Shown one piece after another: positions 18,147 through 27,147 of a stretch of 64,000 nt of DNA (within the stretch, counting starts at the first letter, position 1; each line of letters opens with the position of its first letter). This DNA is from UBA1141 sp963665155 (GTDB lineage: Bacteria; Chloroflexota; Dehalococcoidia; Lucifugimonadales; UBA3495), in contig CAXXFI010000001.1 of assembly GCA_963665155.2 (NCBI GenBank), forward strand, positions 248,001-312,000, written 5' to 3'. The position numbers and the translations under genes are program-made. The notes under the pieces are model-generated. The model was given only the letters and a program-made list of their open reading frames with translations. It had not been told where the DNA came from and did no database searches.

Positions 18147-21029
18147 ATGGCGGACACACGAACATTGAGCGTGCTGGTCAGATTCTTCTTAGCCGTGTTG
18201 GTCGTCGTATCCGGGCTGGTGTTCCTGGACATTGCGCCGGTAGCCCACGCCGATGACGATCATGGCGACTTCAGGTCGTCGGCGACTCCACTTCCCATCG
18301 GCACCGGCCAGCTAAAAGGCGAAATCGATCCAACCACAATTCTATTCGATGTGGACTACTTTTCCTTTGAGGCCCGACGTGGTGTCCGGTACTCCTTTGT
18401 TTTGGATTTTCTGACGGTGTTGGACGCCAAATTTCAGGTGGTCAACTCGGTTGCCAGAGGCACCTTTGCCTCTCCGGGCCAGGCGCATTCCAATGGTGAG
18501 TCGAGCAAGAGCATCGAGTGGATTGCCCGTACCACCGACACCTATTTCGTCGAGGTCGTAGGGACCATGGGAGCGGATGGCACTCCGCTTCATGGGTCAT
18601 ACCTGTTGACCGGCACCGCAGACTTAACCTTGGAGGACCGTTACGGGGAGACTCTGGGCTCTGCCAGTCCTGTTAGCGTTGACAATGTATATCAGGCCGC
18701 TATCAGCCCTTGGACGAACCAGCCCGGACTGACCGGGACAGTCGACAACGGCGACGACCACGATTACTTTTTGTTCCAGGCGATCCGTGGAGTGCGATAC
18801 ACCGTTGAGGTGGAACTGGGCGACACGGAAGGTGTCGACATTGACATTGTCGACGGAACCAACGTAACCCAGATTAGCAACGATAGCTTGGGCTCCAGCG
18901 TAGAATGGATCTCGCTTGAATCCGTGTCCTATTACATCGTTGTGTCAGGCTCCAGCAGGTTCCGTGATTCCATCGGTGCCTATCAACTGAAGCTCACCGC
19001 CGATGTGGCTTACCAGGACCGTCATGGCGAGACCGCAATAACAGCGACAGCCTTGAGCTTTGACAACGCTCACCAAGGCGCACTGAGCCCTGAGACCGAT
19101 GAAGACTTCTTTTTCTTCCAAGCTCAAAGAGGTACTAAGTACAATATTAACGCTTCTCTGGGCACGATGCAGGCTCTAGACCTCTCCATCGAGGATGCCA
19201 GTGGTGAAAGCGTAACCTCCAATAATGGTATTGGAACTACGCTGGAATGGATTCCCCAAGACTCCGATAGATATTATATTGTGGTGTCCGGCTCAACTCA
19301 GGTGAGGGACACTACAGGCACCTACACGCTGGTAGTCGAAGCGGACACTGCTCTGGAAGACCGCCACGCGGGTAACGTGGACCAGGCAACCCCGGTTACC
19401 TTGGGCAACGAACACCGGGGTGCTGTGAGCCCTGCTACCGACCGGGATTATTTCTCATTCGTTGCCCAGCGAGGCGTCCGATACTCCATAACGGTGGAGT
19501 TGGAAACTTCGCCGGGAGTGTCCATCACCGTGCAGGACGCCCTTGGGAAAATTGAAGCCGCTAATGCCGGTGTGGGCACATTAGTCGATTGGATTGCGAC
19601 TACTAGCGGGACTTACTATGTAGTTGTTGCGTCGCCCTCGCCAGCCAGCGTTGACGTGGGCACTTATGCACTAAGGGTAGACGATAATGACTCACTGCTG
19701 GATCGCCATGGTGACACCGAAGCTCTGGCCACCGCTATAGTTGTCGGCAGCACTTACAGTGCCTCCCTTAGCCCCGAAGGGGACCTGGACTACTTTACTT
19801 TCCGGTCGGAGCGGGGCACCCGCTACAATTTTGAACTCACTTATGGCACCTCCGGCGCGGTTTCCCTTACTGTGAGCGGGGCCGCTGGCGGGCCGGTAGT
19901 GGCCAGAAACTTCGGCGAAGGGACCGACCTTGTCTGGATCGCGCCCGACGATGACGACTATGTTGTTGCCATCTCCGGCTCACCAAGAGTTCAAAACACC
20001 ACCGGGACTTACTCCTTGAGAATTATTGCCGATATGACCCTTAAGGACCGCCATGGGGGAGAGGGCGGTTCGGCGACGAAGCTCGTTTTGGGCAACACGC
20101 TGGCGGGTGCGGTAAGCCCTATCGGCGACGAGGATTACTTCTATTTCGACGCCATTCGTAACGAAGAATATGTTGCGCAAACCGAGTTGGGCTCGGTAGA
20201 TGCAGTTCGTTTGTCCGTGGTTCAAACATTGGCTGGATTTGCAGCGTCGAATTTCAGCGAAGTCGCAGCCCTGGAATGGAAAGCGCCCATTACGGGCAGG
20301 TATCTTATCGTGGTTTCTGCCTCGGAGTTGGCCAGCGAGCCTGTGGGTACCTATCGGTTGACGCTGAGGAGGAAGGGAGACGTTTCAGACATAACGCCCA
20401 CCCCCGACCCCAACGCTCCTCCCGCCACGCCGGAGCCCGACCCTGTGGCCACTCCTCCTCCCGACGGCCTTGCTCTCTTCGCCGAGTCTCGAACGGTAAA
20501 GGCAGGCGGTACGGTATCGGTCCCTGTAATGTTGCGGGAAACCCAAGGGCTAACCAGCCTTGGCTTCACGCTGAATTACGATACTTCGGTCCTTGAGGTG
20601 GTTGAAGTTTCCAAAGGCGCGCGTCTGCTGCCAGCCACCTTCACCCATAACGAAGATGTTCCGGGGGCCATTCGACTGGAGTTTGCTTCCGAAGCTGACT
20701 TGAGTGGCGGCGGTTCCGCTGCCGTTGTCGAGTTCAAGGTTATCGGAGAGGCCGACTCAAAAACCCTGATCACGATATCGGAGGTTTTGGCCATCGACTC
20801 GGAGGAAAATTCCCTGTCCTTTGGGATTGGCAGTGGATTGATGACGGTGGGGACCCCAGAAGCAGGAGACGGAAACGGGGACAGTCAAATTACCGCTTTG
20901 GATGCCCTCATAGCATTAAAAATGGTTAGGGGATTGGTGCCAGAGGATTTGGTGATGGACCTCAACGAGGATGGTTCGGTTACCATCGAGGACGTTCGGC
21001 AAATCCTGGCGTCATCCGGTTCCCGTTAA
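18147..21029 (+). CDS. Secreted protein: six PPC-like repeats, cohesin domain and dockerin
   Basis: Start taken at the ATG at 18147 (SD GGGGAGAGGGG), giving about 960 residues. A Sec signal peptide ends near AHA-DDD. Six repeats of ~115 residues follow, each with DRHG-type openings, a SP..D.DYF.F.A.RG.RY strand pattern and a YYIVVSG...TGTY closing strand (PPC, pre-peptidase C-terminal type). A Pro/Thr linker (TPDPNAPPATPEPDP) leads to a cohesin-like domain (about 760-895: VKAGGTVSVPVMLRE, LGFTLNYDTSVLEV) and a type I dockerin with two Ca-binding loops (DGNGDSQITALDALIAL and DLNEDGSVTIEDVRQIL). A cohesin plus dockerin on one chain implies surface assembly with partners such as the next gene's product. 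Confidence 0.8.
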   Translation: MADTRTLSVLVRFFLAVLVVVSGLVFLDIAPVAHADDDHGDFRSSATPLPIGTGQLKGEIDPTTILFDVDYFSFEARRGVRYSFVLDFLTVLDAKFQVVNSVARGTFASPGQAHSNGESSKSIEWIARTTDTYFVEVVGTMGADGTPLHGSYLLTGTADLTLEDRYGETLGSASPVSVDNVYQAAISPWTNQPGLTGTVDNGDDHDYFLFQAIRGVRYTVEVELGDTEGVDIDIVDGTNVTQISNDSLGSSVEWISLESVSYYIVVSGSSRFRDSIGAYQLKLTADVAYQDRHGETAITATALSFDNAHQGALSPETDEDFFFFQAQRGTKYNINASLGTMQALDLSIEDASGESVTSNNGIGTTLEWIPQDSDRYYIVVSGSTQVRDTTGTYTLVVEADTALEDRHAGNVDQATPVTLGNEHRGAVSPATDRDYFSFVAQRGVRYSITVELETSPGVSITVQDALGKIEAANAGVGTLVDWIATTSGTYYVVVASPSPASVDVGTYALRVDDNDSLLDRHGDTEALATAIVVGSTYSASLSPEGDLDYFTFRSERGTRYNFELTYGTSGAVSLTVSGAAGGPVVARNFGEGTDLVWIAPDDDDYVVAISGSPRVQNTTGTYSLRIIADMTLKDRHGGEGGSATKLVLGNTLAGAVSPIGDEDYFYFDAIRNEEYVAQTELGSVDAVRLSVVQTLAGFAASNFSEVAALEWKAPITGRYLIVVSASELASEPVGTYRLTLRRKGDVSDITPTPDPNAPPATPEPDPVATPPPDGLALFAESRTVKAGGTVSVPVMLRETQGLTSLGFTLNYDTSVLEVVEVSKGARLLPATFTHNEDVPGAIRLEFASEADLSGGGSAAVVEFKVIGEADSKTLITISEVLAIDSEENSLSFGIGSGLMTVGTPEAGDGNGDSQITALDALIALKMVRGLVPEDLVMDLNEDGSVTIEDVRQILASSGSR

Positions 21030-21084
21030 TCGACCGGTGTAATTAAGCGTTCGAGTAGTTAAGAGTTCGAGTAGTTAAGCGTTT

Positions 21085-21795
21085 ATGAAGTGGTTTTTAG
21101 ACATCGCCTACATTGGCCTAGCAGCCAGCTACAAGTGGATACTTGTTGGCGTGGCGGTAATTGGAATTCTGGTCGGCGTGTTGTTTGCGGCTGGCGTCCT
21201 TGGCGGCGGTGACGACGATCCCGGTACGACGGTGTTTACGCCTCCGGACCCTCTGCCCACCGTAACTCCCGCCCCCACGGCAACCATTCCGCCCAGGCGA
21301 ACTCCGGTGCCTACCAGGGCACCGACGGCCACGCCGGCGCCGGTGGTTCTACCGACTTCCACTCCGCCACCAACACCCACGCCCACCAAAGTAGTCGTTG
21401 TCCTTCGGGAGATTCAGGTTCCTATCAACCTGGTGGGTGCCGAAAACGTCGGTAGCCTGGAGTTCGTGTTGGTGTACGAGCCGGAAATGCTCGAAGTTAC
21501 GGACGTGCAGCCGGGATCTTTGGCCGGTCAAGCGCTGTTGGAGTTCAACGCAACCACTCCCGGTCTGCTATGGACCGGAGTGATCGACGCCGATGGCGTC
21601 AGCGGAGACGGCCCCGTCGCAATCGTCACCTTTACCGTAAAACGGGGTGTTGGTGACAATTCCCAATTGTCCCTCCAAAACGTCGTCGCTTATGATGCTG
21701 CGTCTTTGCTGGACATTATTGTAGAACCCTCGCCGGGCGATTTCTCTGCCAGAGAGAATATCATTTCCATTCCATATTTGACATTCACCCCCTAA
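21085..21795 (+). CDS. Membrane-anchored cohesin-domain protein
   Basis: 236 residues: an N-terminal transmembrane anchor (about 17-41, WILVGVAVIGILVGVLFAA), a Pro/Thr-rich stalk (about 55-110) and one cohesin-like beta-sandwich (about 115-225: IQVPINLVGAENVGSLEFVL, YEPEMLEVTDVQPGSL, PVAIVTFTV). It lies 55 bp after the dockerin-bearing protein in the same direction, so it could tether that protein to the cell surface through cohesin-dockerin binding. No catalytic domain. The leader contains a duplicated GTTCGAGTAGTTAAG. Confidence 0.75.
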   Translation: MKWFLDIAYIGLAASYKWILVGVAVIGILVGVLFAAGVLGGGDDDPGTTVFTPPDPLPTVTPAPTATIPPRRTPVPTRAPTATPAPVVLPTSTPPPTPTPTKVVVVLREIQVPINLVGAENVGSLEFVLVYEPEMLEVTDVQPGSLAGQALLEFNATTPGLLWTGVIDADGVSGDGPVAIVTFTVKRGVGDNSQLSLQNVVAYDAASLLDIIVEPSPGDFSARENIISIPYLTFTP

Positions 21796-21905
21796 AGATC
21801 GTCCCCTCTGTTCCCAACCTCTGGTTTCTGTCCTAGAATGGACTCCGGTAATTTCGTATTGGTGTAGATTAATTTCGGGCGTAGATTAATTTCGGAGGAA
21901 GACTC

Positions 21906-22325
21906 ATGGCTTCATTGACATTGGCGGAAGCGGAAACAATCCTGGCGGCAGCCAAAGCTAAGGTCCAAGAGATGGGCGTAAGAATGAGCGTGTCGGTAGT
22001 GGACCCTAGAGGCGATCTATTAACCATGTTCCGAGGCGATGGAGCGTCATGGCGCACACCGCCGATTTCACGGGCCAAGGCTAATGCAGCGGCTTGCTTT
22101 GGCAGAGTCAGCGGCGAACTCACCGAAAATGCCCTGGCGCCGGTCTTCCGTGGTCTTATGGCTATGGAAGGCGGTCACATGATCCCCGGTCAGGGAGCCG
22201 TTCCGGCCTACCGAGGCAACGAGTTGGTTGGTGCGGTGGGTGGCAGCGGCGGCACAGCCCAAGAGGACGAGGATGCTGCACGGGCAGGAGTGGAGGTGGC
22301 AGGCCTATCCATTACTCCCAGTTAA
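21906..22325 (+). CDS. GlcG/HbpS family (DUF336) protein
   Basis: 139 residues with the family's typical pattern: SLTLAEAETILAAAKAKVQEMGV, SVSVVDPRGDLLTMFR, SRAKANAAACFGR, GGHMIPGQGAVP and VGAVGGSGGTAQEDEDAARAG. Members include heme-binding HbpS and GlcG-like proteins of unknown biochemical role, often in catabolic clusters. SD GGAGGA directly precedes the ATG. Monocistronic, followed by a terminator. The 5' leader has a direct repeat GTAGATTAATTTCGG. Confidence 0.85.
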   Translation: MASLTLAEAETILAAAKAKVQEMGVRMSVSVVDPRGDLLTMFRGDGASWRTPPISRAKANAAACFGRVSGELTENALAPVFRGLMAMEGGHMIPGQGAVPAYRGNELVGAVGGSGGTAQEDEDAARAGVEVAGLSITPS

Positions 22326-22353
22326 CTGGGTTGCGGAAATCCCGGTGAACCAT

Positions 22354-22394
22354 AAAAGGCCCTGGACGGCCAGACAGCCATCCAGGGCCTTTTT
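22354..22394 (+). terminator. Intrinsic terminator of the GlcG-like gene
   Basis: AAAGGCCCTGGA pairs with TCCAGGGCCTTT around a ~14-nt loop, followed by a T-run. Confidence 0.85.
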
Positions 22395-22399
22395 GCGAC

Positions 22400-22446
22400 C
22401 GATTTTGCCCGGTGATTAGCCCCCGGTGATTCACCGGGCAAAATCG
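22400..22446. repeat. 16-bp perfect inverted repeat between convergent genes
   Basis: CGATTTTGCCCGGTGA (22400-22415) and its complement (22431-22446) flank a 15-nt loop that repeats CCGGTGA. Probably a structural terminator for the leftward aldo/keto reductase gene. Confidence 0.6.
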
Positions 22447-22479
22447 CCAGGCCTAAATCAAATGGCTTAATCCAAAAGC

Positions 22480-23489
22480 CTAGTCCAAGGGAAACTGACT
22501 CCAGACTTTCGCAAGTCCTTCGATAGCAGCCTTTGGCAATGGACCTTTCTCGGCCCAGGCCACCGATTGCTCCAATTGCTCCAGGCTCGACACTCCCGCC
22601 AGCGCGATGCTCACTTCGCCTTTGCTCAACACGAAGCGCAGGGCGGCTTCCGGCAGGCTTTCCACGATGCCTTCTTCCACCAAGTATTGAAAGCTGCCAG
22701 CCCTTCGGACGTCTTCCTCATATTGCCTCGACGAACCGATGGGTTCCACTGACGGTATGGCCAGGGGGTGTCTGTCGGAGACTCCGGTAAGCGCTCCGGC
22801 GGCCATCACCCGTATGGCGATCACGCCAGCACCCTTGGCAGCCGCCCGGTCAATCAACTGGCCGTAGTCCTGGGTATAAAACTTGGGGGTGTTGGGAGTC
22901 CCAGCGCTGGGATTAAGCAGGTTGTAGCAAGCCTGCACCGAATCCATTGCTTCAGAATCTATAATTGTTTGCAGCGTTTCCGTTTCCCCCAGACCAGTGA
23001 TGCCGTAGTACCGGACTTTCCCCTGGGACCGTAGCTCTTTAAAGCCAGCCACCACCTGCTCCAAGACCTCTTTCGCGTCCAAGTCGGGCCGGTCAGGTTC
23101 GGGACCTCTGGCTCGGACGTTAGACGGTTATGCAACTGGATCAGGTCCACGCTCTCCATATCCAAGCGTTTCAGGCTCCTTTCCAGAGAGCGGATAACGC
23201 CGTTTTTAATATCCTTTTTATCTTCCGGCGTCAGGCCCATCTTGGTGCCTACAAACACGTCGGCCTTGTTCTCCTTCAGGGCCAGGCCCAGATTGGTTTC
23301 CGAAACGCCTTGGCCGTAAAGAGGCGCCGTGTCAAAGTAGTTGATGCCCAGAGATAGGGCCAAAGCCACGGCCCGAGTTCGAAGGGCGGGCTCACCCCGG
23401 ACTATCAGGCCGCCAACATCGCCACAACCCAATCCAACCTGAGATACCCGCAGCCCAGTCCTACCAAATACCCGATATTCCATAGTCAC
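22480..23489 (-). pseudogene. Aldo/keto reductase, frameshifted
   Basis: The N-terminal half (from 23489) reads YRVFGRTGLRVSQVGLGCGD, INYFDTAPLYGQGVSE and DLIQLHNRL; the C-terminal half (to 22480) reads LEQVVAGFKELRSQGKVRYYGITG through ALAGVSSLEQLEQSVAWAEKGPLP. Together they form a complete AKR TIM barrel with catalytic Asp/Tyr in FDTAPLYG. One indel near 23085-23100 separates the frames. AKRs reduce carbonyls with NADPH; the substrate is not predictable. Confidence 0.75.
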
Positions 23490-23714
23490 ACTCCACCAAG
23501 CCTATTTAGGCCCTATTTATTGCCTTGACAGCTTTTAATAAGTATCCAGTCTACCAACCGGAAGTGTATCAATATTCGGCGGAATGGGTATAGGGCCAAT
23601 GCCGTCATACAGTTGTCGGTGGGTGTTCGGAACATCCTCCTAGTATTACAACGTCAGTTAGTTTGATAGGATGACTGTGTAGCTGGAGAGGGAATAGGCG
23701 GGTGAGGTGGGGAT

Positions 23715-24998
23715 GTGGATGCGGCAGCTTTCGAGCAGGTGTACGGGTCATTTCGGGATTTTCACGCTTACTTCGCGCCGCTGTTTGGCCGCCGGGAGAC
23801 GCGGGAGCACAGCGGTCATTATCTCCAGGCCCTGCTGGTACAGTCTGGGGAGCGGCGCAACGCTGAGAACCTGTCGGAGACGGTTCCGGGGTCAGCCCGA
23901 GGGATGCAGCGGTTTCTCACCGATTCTCCCTGGGACGATGAGGTGATTATAGGACGGCTGCAGGAGTACCTGGGAACCCGGCTGGAGCATCCGGAAGGGG
24001 TGTGGGTGCTGGACGGCAGCGACTTTCCCAAGCAGGGGAGGAAGTCGGTGGGAGTGGCCCGGCAGTACTGCGGGAGGCTGGGGAAGGTGGCCAACTGCCA
24101 GGCGGGGATGTTCCTGGCCTATGTCAGCCCGTTGGGACGGGCATTGGTGGACAAGGGGCTGTATCTGCCCGAGAGTTGGACCTCGGACAAAGACCGGTGT
24201 GAGGCGGCGGGTGTGCCGGAGGATAGGCAGGGCTACCGGTCCAAGACGGAGTTGGCCTTGGAGATGGTGGGGCGGGCGCAGGAGCGGGGCCACCTGAAGG
24301 CTGGATGGGTCGCGGCGGACGACGCCTTCGGGATGTCGCCGTCCTTCCGGGAGGGCCTGGCGGCCTTGGGGATGTGGTACGTGCTGGACGTTCCGTCCGG
24401 CTTTACGGTGTGGCCGCCGGAGCCTGCCTGGACCAGTGCGGAGTATCAGGGATTCGGGCGTCCCCGCAAACCCAGGCTGCGAGACGGTCAGCGCCGGACC
24501 ATGGAGCAGCGCAGCGACGAGTTGCCGGAGGAGGCCTGGCGTGAGATTACGGTGGCCGAGGGAAGCCAGGGGCCACGCAGCTACCTTTTCAGCGCCCAGA
24601 GGGTGCGACCGACCAGCAGGCGCAAGCCCGGCGAAATCCACTGGGCCGTCTACCGCCGGAACCGGGACGGCAGCGAACCCCGCTACTACCTGTCCAATGC
24701 TCCGGAGGATACCCCGTTGGAGACCCTGGCATACGTGGGAGGCTCCCGTTGGCGTATAGAAACGGAGTTTGAGACGGAGAAAAGCGACGTAGGCCTGGAC
24801 GAGTACGAGACCCGCACCTGGGCTGGCTGGCATCACCACGTGGCCCTGTGCCTGCTGGGCGGAGCTTTTCTGCTGAGCCTGCAACAGGCTTGGGGGGAAA
24901 AAGATGCCCCGGATCACGAGGCCGCAGGTCTACCGGGTGGTGCGGGAAATGCTGCCCCGGGAACGGTTCGGGCCAACCGAGTTGCTGCGGTGGCTTGA
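23715..24998 (+). CDS. IS701-family transposase (copy B)
   Basis: Identical in sequence to the copy A protein: DDE transposase with VWVLDGSDFP, GWVAADDAFG and YVLDVP. GTG start. The tail after QQAWGEK is again replaced by an out-of-frame extension, so this state predates duplication of the element. Confidence 0.9.
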   Translation: MDAAAFEQVYGSFRDFHAYFAPLFGRRETREHSGHYLQALLVQSGERRNAENLSETVPGSARGMQRFLTDSPWDDEVIIGRLQEYLGTRLEHPEGVWVLDGSDFPKQGRKSVGVARQYCGRLGKVANCQAGMFLAYVSPLGRALVDKGLYLPESWTSDKDRCEAAGVPEDRQGYRSKTELALEMVGRAQERGHLKAGWVAADDAFGMSPSFREGLAALGMWYVLDVPSGFTVWPPEPAWTSAEYQGFGRPRKPRLRDGQRRTMEQRSDELPEEAWREITVAEGSQGPRSYLFSAQRVRPTSRRKPGEIHWAVYRRNRDGSEPRYYLSNAPEDTPLETLAYVGGSRWRIETEFETEKSDVGLDEYETRTWAGWHHHVALCLLGGAFLLSLQQAWGEKDAPDHEAAGLPGGAGNAAPGTVRANRVAAVA

Positions 24999-25086
24999 GG
25001 ATACGCAGGACAGTAACGAACGGGCCAAACGCTCCCATGCCAAGCGCCGCGCCGCCATGCGGGCATCACCCCACATCCCTCCCTGA
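24904..25086 (+). other. Out-of-frame C-terminal extension of IS701-family transposase, copy B
   Basis: Frame +1 relative to the transposase, entered just after the G6A5G run at 24892-24903. Encodes MPRITRPQVYRVVREML and LLRWLEDTQDSNERAKRSHA, the likely native C-terminus. Confidence 0.5.
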
Positions 25087-25105
25087 ACTGACGTTGTAAT
25101 ACTAG

Positions 25106-25484
25106 TACATGATCCAGTTAAATTTTACTAGCAAATCGACACCCCCATCCCTTCGGCAAGCTCAGGACAGGCCTAACCTTCCCCCGAAATGGGGGAAGGG
25201 ACTTTTCCTCTCCCCCTTCCCGGAGGAGAGTTAGAGTGGGGGTAAACTCGTATTCATCAGTTTCACATAGAAACAGTCTGAGGCGGTCGCGCCCGTATTG
25301 CGGCCTGAGCCGACATGGCGCATCGTAGCTTAATTGGTTGCCTACCAAACAACTCGTGTTGACGTGATTCCGGCATCGCTGCTACACTCGCCGCCACTTA
25401 CAGTCGTCTGGCAATTGAAAACGGTAGGGTGGACAATAAAATCTAATCGAAGGCTGATCGCCAGCCTGGTAGGAGTCGATTTCT
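25106..25484. other. Intergenic region with dispersed-repeat-like sequence
   Basis: No gene recognised. Positions about 25150-25255 hold C/G-run palindromic segments (CCTTCGGCAAGCTCAGGACA; CCTTCCCCCGAAATGGGGGAAGGG-type hairpin), resembling short interspersed repeats of other genomes. The promoter of the deacetylase gene presumably lies in 25350-25470. Confidence 0.4.
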
Positions 25485-26372
25485 ATGGCTGAAAAGCGAA
25501 TTACCTGCGCATTCGGGGTGGACTTGGACGCCGTGGGGGGCTGGCTTGGTTCCTATGGCGGAGAGGATTCCCCCGACGATATTTCCAGGGGAATGTTTGC
25601 CGGAGAAGTGGGTACTCCCCGTCTACTGAAACTCTTCGATAAGCTGGGGATACACACCACCTGGTTCATACCGGGACACTCCATCGAGACCTTCCCCGAG
25701 CAGTGCAAAATGATTGTGGACGCAGGCCATGAGGTGGGCCTGCACGGCTATTCCCACGAGAACCCCATCGCCATGACTCCCGAGCAGGAGGAGGCGGTCC
25801 TGACGAAGTGCATCGAATTGCTTACCGATCTTTCGGGCAAGCGGCCCACGGGCTACGTTGCTCCTTGGTGGGAGTTTAGCCACGTTACCAACGAGTTGTT
25901 GCTAAAGAACGGCATCAAGTACGACCACAGCCTTATGCACAAGGATTTTGAGTGCTATTACGTTAGGGTGGGAGACCGGTGGACCAAGATAGACTACTCC
26001 AAGTCCGCCGACCTGTGGATGAAAGCGCTGATTAGAGGTGAGGAGACCGATCTGATAGAAATTCCGGCAAGCTGGTACTTGGACGACTTGCCGCCAATGA
26101 TGTTCATTAAAAATTCGCCCAACAGCCACGGTTTCGTGAATCCCAGGGACATTGAGGAGATGTGGCAGGACCAGTTTGACTATGTTTACCGGGAGTATGA
26201 CGAAGCGGTCTTCCCCATCACGATTCATCCGGACGTTAGCGGCAGGCCGCAAGTGCTGCTGATGTTGGAGCGGTTGACCAATTACATACGCAGCCATCCA
26301 GGCGTCGAGTTTCGTACCTTCGACCAGATCGCCGACGACTTCGCGCGTTTGCATCCCCGCAAGAAAGGATAG
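25485..26372 (+). CDS. Polysaccharide deacetylase (NodB-fold) family protein
   Basis: 295 residues. Starts with a VDLDAVGGW metal-site strand (Asp), then [15 protein letters not shown], the metal-binding [13 protein letters not shown] motif (HxxxH), a GYVAPWWEF catalytic strand and [11 protein letters not shown] near the C-terminus. The VDLDA start and length match the cytosolic PuuE/HpPgdA-like branch, whose members hydrolyse C-N bonds in allantoin-like or other amides rather than polysaccharide. Paired (11-bp gap) with a urea-carboxylase-associated protein, which supports a role in small nitrogen-compound breakdown. Confidence 0.8.
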   Translation: MAEKRITCAFGVDLDAVGGWLGSYGGEDSPDDISRGMFAGEVGTPRLLKLFDKLGIHTTWFIPGHSIETFPEQCKMIVDAGHEVGLHGYSHENPIAMTPEQEEAVLTKCIELLTDLSGKRPTGYVAPWWEFSHVTNELLLKNGIKYDHSLMHKDFECYYVRVGDRWTKIDYSKSADLWMKALIRGEETDLIEIPASWYLDDLPPMMFIKNSPNSHGFVNPRDIEEMWQDQFDYVYREYDEAVFPITIHPDVSGRPQVLLMLERLTNYIRSHPGVEFRTFDQIADDFARLHPRKKG

Positions 26373-26383
26373 GAGTCAGGGCT

Positions 26384-27031
26384 ATGACTCAAGAGGGATT
26401 GATTACCATCCCAGCCAGGAAGGGCAAGGCGGTGGCCCTGGATGCCGGGCAACGGCTCAAGGTCATCAACACCCATGGGCAGCAAGTGGTGGACACTTGG
26501 GCCTTTAACCGCTCAACCCTTGCCAGTCTAACGGCCAACGCGTCCGGGTCGCCGGAATTTATGTCACCTGAATTCATGTCAATGGAACATACCCGCACCG
26601 CTTTGGTGAGCATCATGGCGGCGGTTGGCGACAGCTTGGTTACCAATCGGCGGCGTCCCATCCTGACCCTGTTGGAAGACACGTCACCTGGGATTCATGA
26701 CACCTTGTTGGCGGCTTGCGACCGGTACCGTTACGAGCTTCTCGGTTGTGCCGGGTACCACGATAACTGCACCGATAACCTGGAGGCGGAGTTGGCCGAG
26801 CTTGGTTACCGAGCGTTGGAAACCCCAAGCCCTTGGAATCTATTTATGAACATCCCGGTGGGAGTCTCCGGGCGCTTGTCTTTCGAAGCGCCCGTTTCCA
26901 ATCCTGGAGACTATGTGTTGCTCCGGGCTGACTTGGACTGCGTGGTAGTCTTCTCGGCTTGCCCGCAGGATGTCTTTCCCATCAACGGGCAAGGCTGCGT
27001 CCCGACTGAGGCCCACTTTCAGGTCTTGTGA
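26384..27031 (+). CDS. Urea carboxylase-associated family protein (DUF1989)
   Basis: 215 residues with the DUF1989 pattern: IPARKGKAVALDAGQRLKVIN, HGQQVVDTWAF, EFMSMEHTRTAL, LLGCAGYHDNCTDNL, PSPWNLFMNIPV and CPQDVFPINGQ. Homologues (UAAP1/UAAP2) accompany urea carboxylase and guanidine or allophanate metabolism genes; the conserved Cys/His residues suggest metal binding. Same operon as the NodB-type gene. A small in-frame duplication gives SPEFMSPEFMS. Confidence 0.85.
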   Translation: MTQEGLITIPARKGKAVALDAGQRLKVINTHGQQVVDTWAFNRSTLASLTANASGSPEFMSPEFMSMEHTRTALVSIMAAVGDSLVTNRRRPILTLLEDTSPGIHDTLLAACDRYRYELLGCAGYHDNCTDNLEAELAELGYRALETPSPWNLFMNIPVGVSGRLSFEAPVSNPGDYVLLRADLDCVVVFSACPQDVFPINGQGCVPTEAHFQVL

Positions 27032-27059
27032 GCGTTCACACATTGCGCCTATGGAAATT

Positions 27060-27093
27060 GGAGAACCTCTTTCTTACGAGAAAGAGGTTCTCC
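27060..27093. terminator. Hairpin between convergent operons
   Basis: GGAGAACCTCTTTC pairs perfectly with GAAAGAGGTTCTCC across a 6-nt loop, 29 bp after the DUF1989 stop and before the 3' end of the amidase gene. No long T-run, but the position suits a bidirectional terminator. Confidence 0.65.
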
Positions 27094-27147
27094 AAGCCTC
27101 TCCAGAAAGAACTTCCCGGAAAGGGAACTTCCTCAACAGATATTTGA

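Larger units (their letters stand above)
23644..25101 (+). mobile_element. IS701-family insertion sequence, copy B
   Basis: 1458 bp, ends TATTACAACGTCAGTT, flanked by CTAG (23640-23643, 25102-25105). Encodes the same 427-residue transposase as copy A, in the opposite orientation. Recombination between the two copies would invert the 17 kb between them. Confidence 0.92.
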
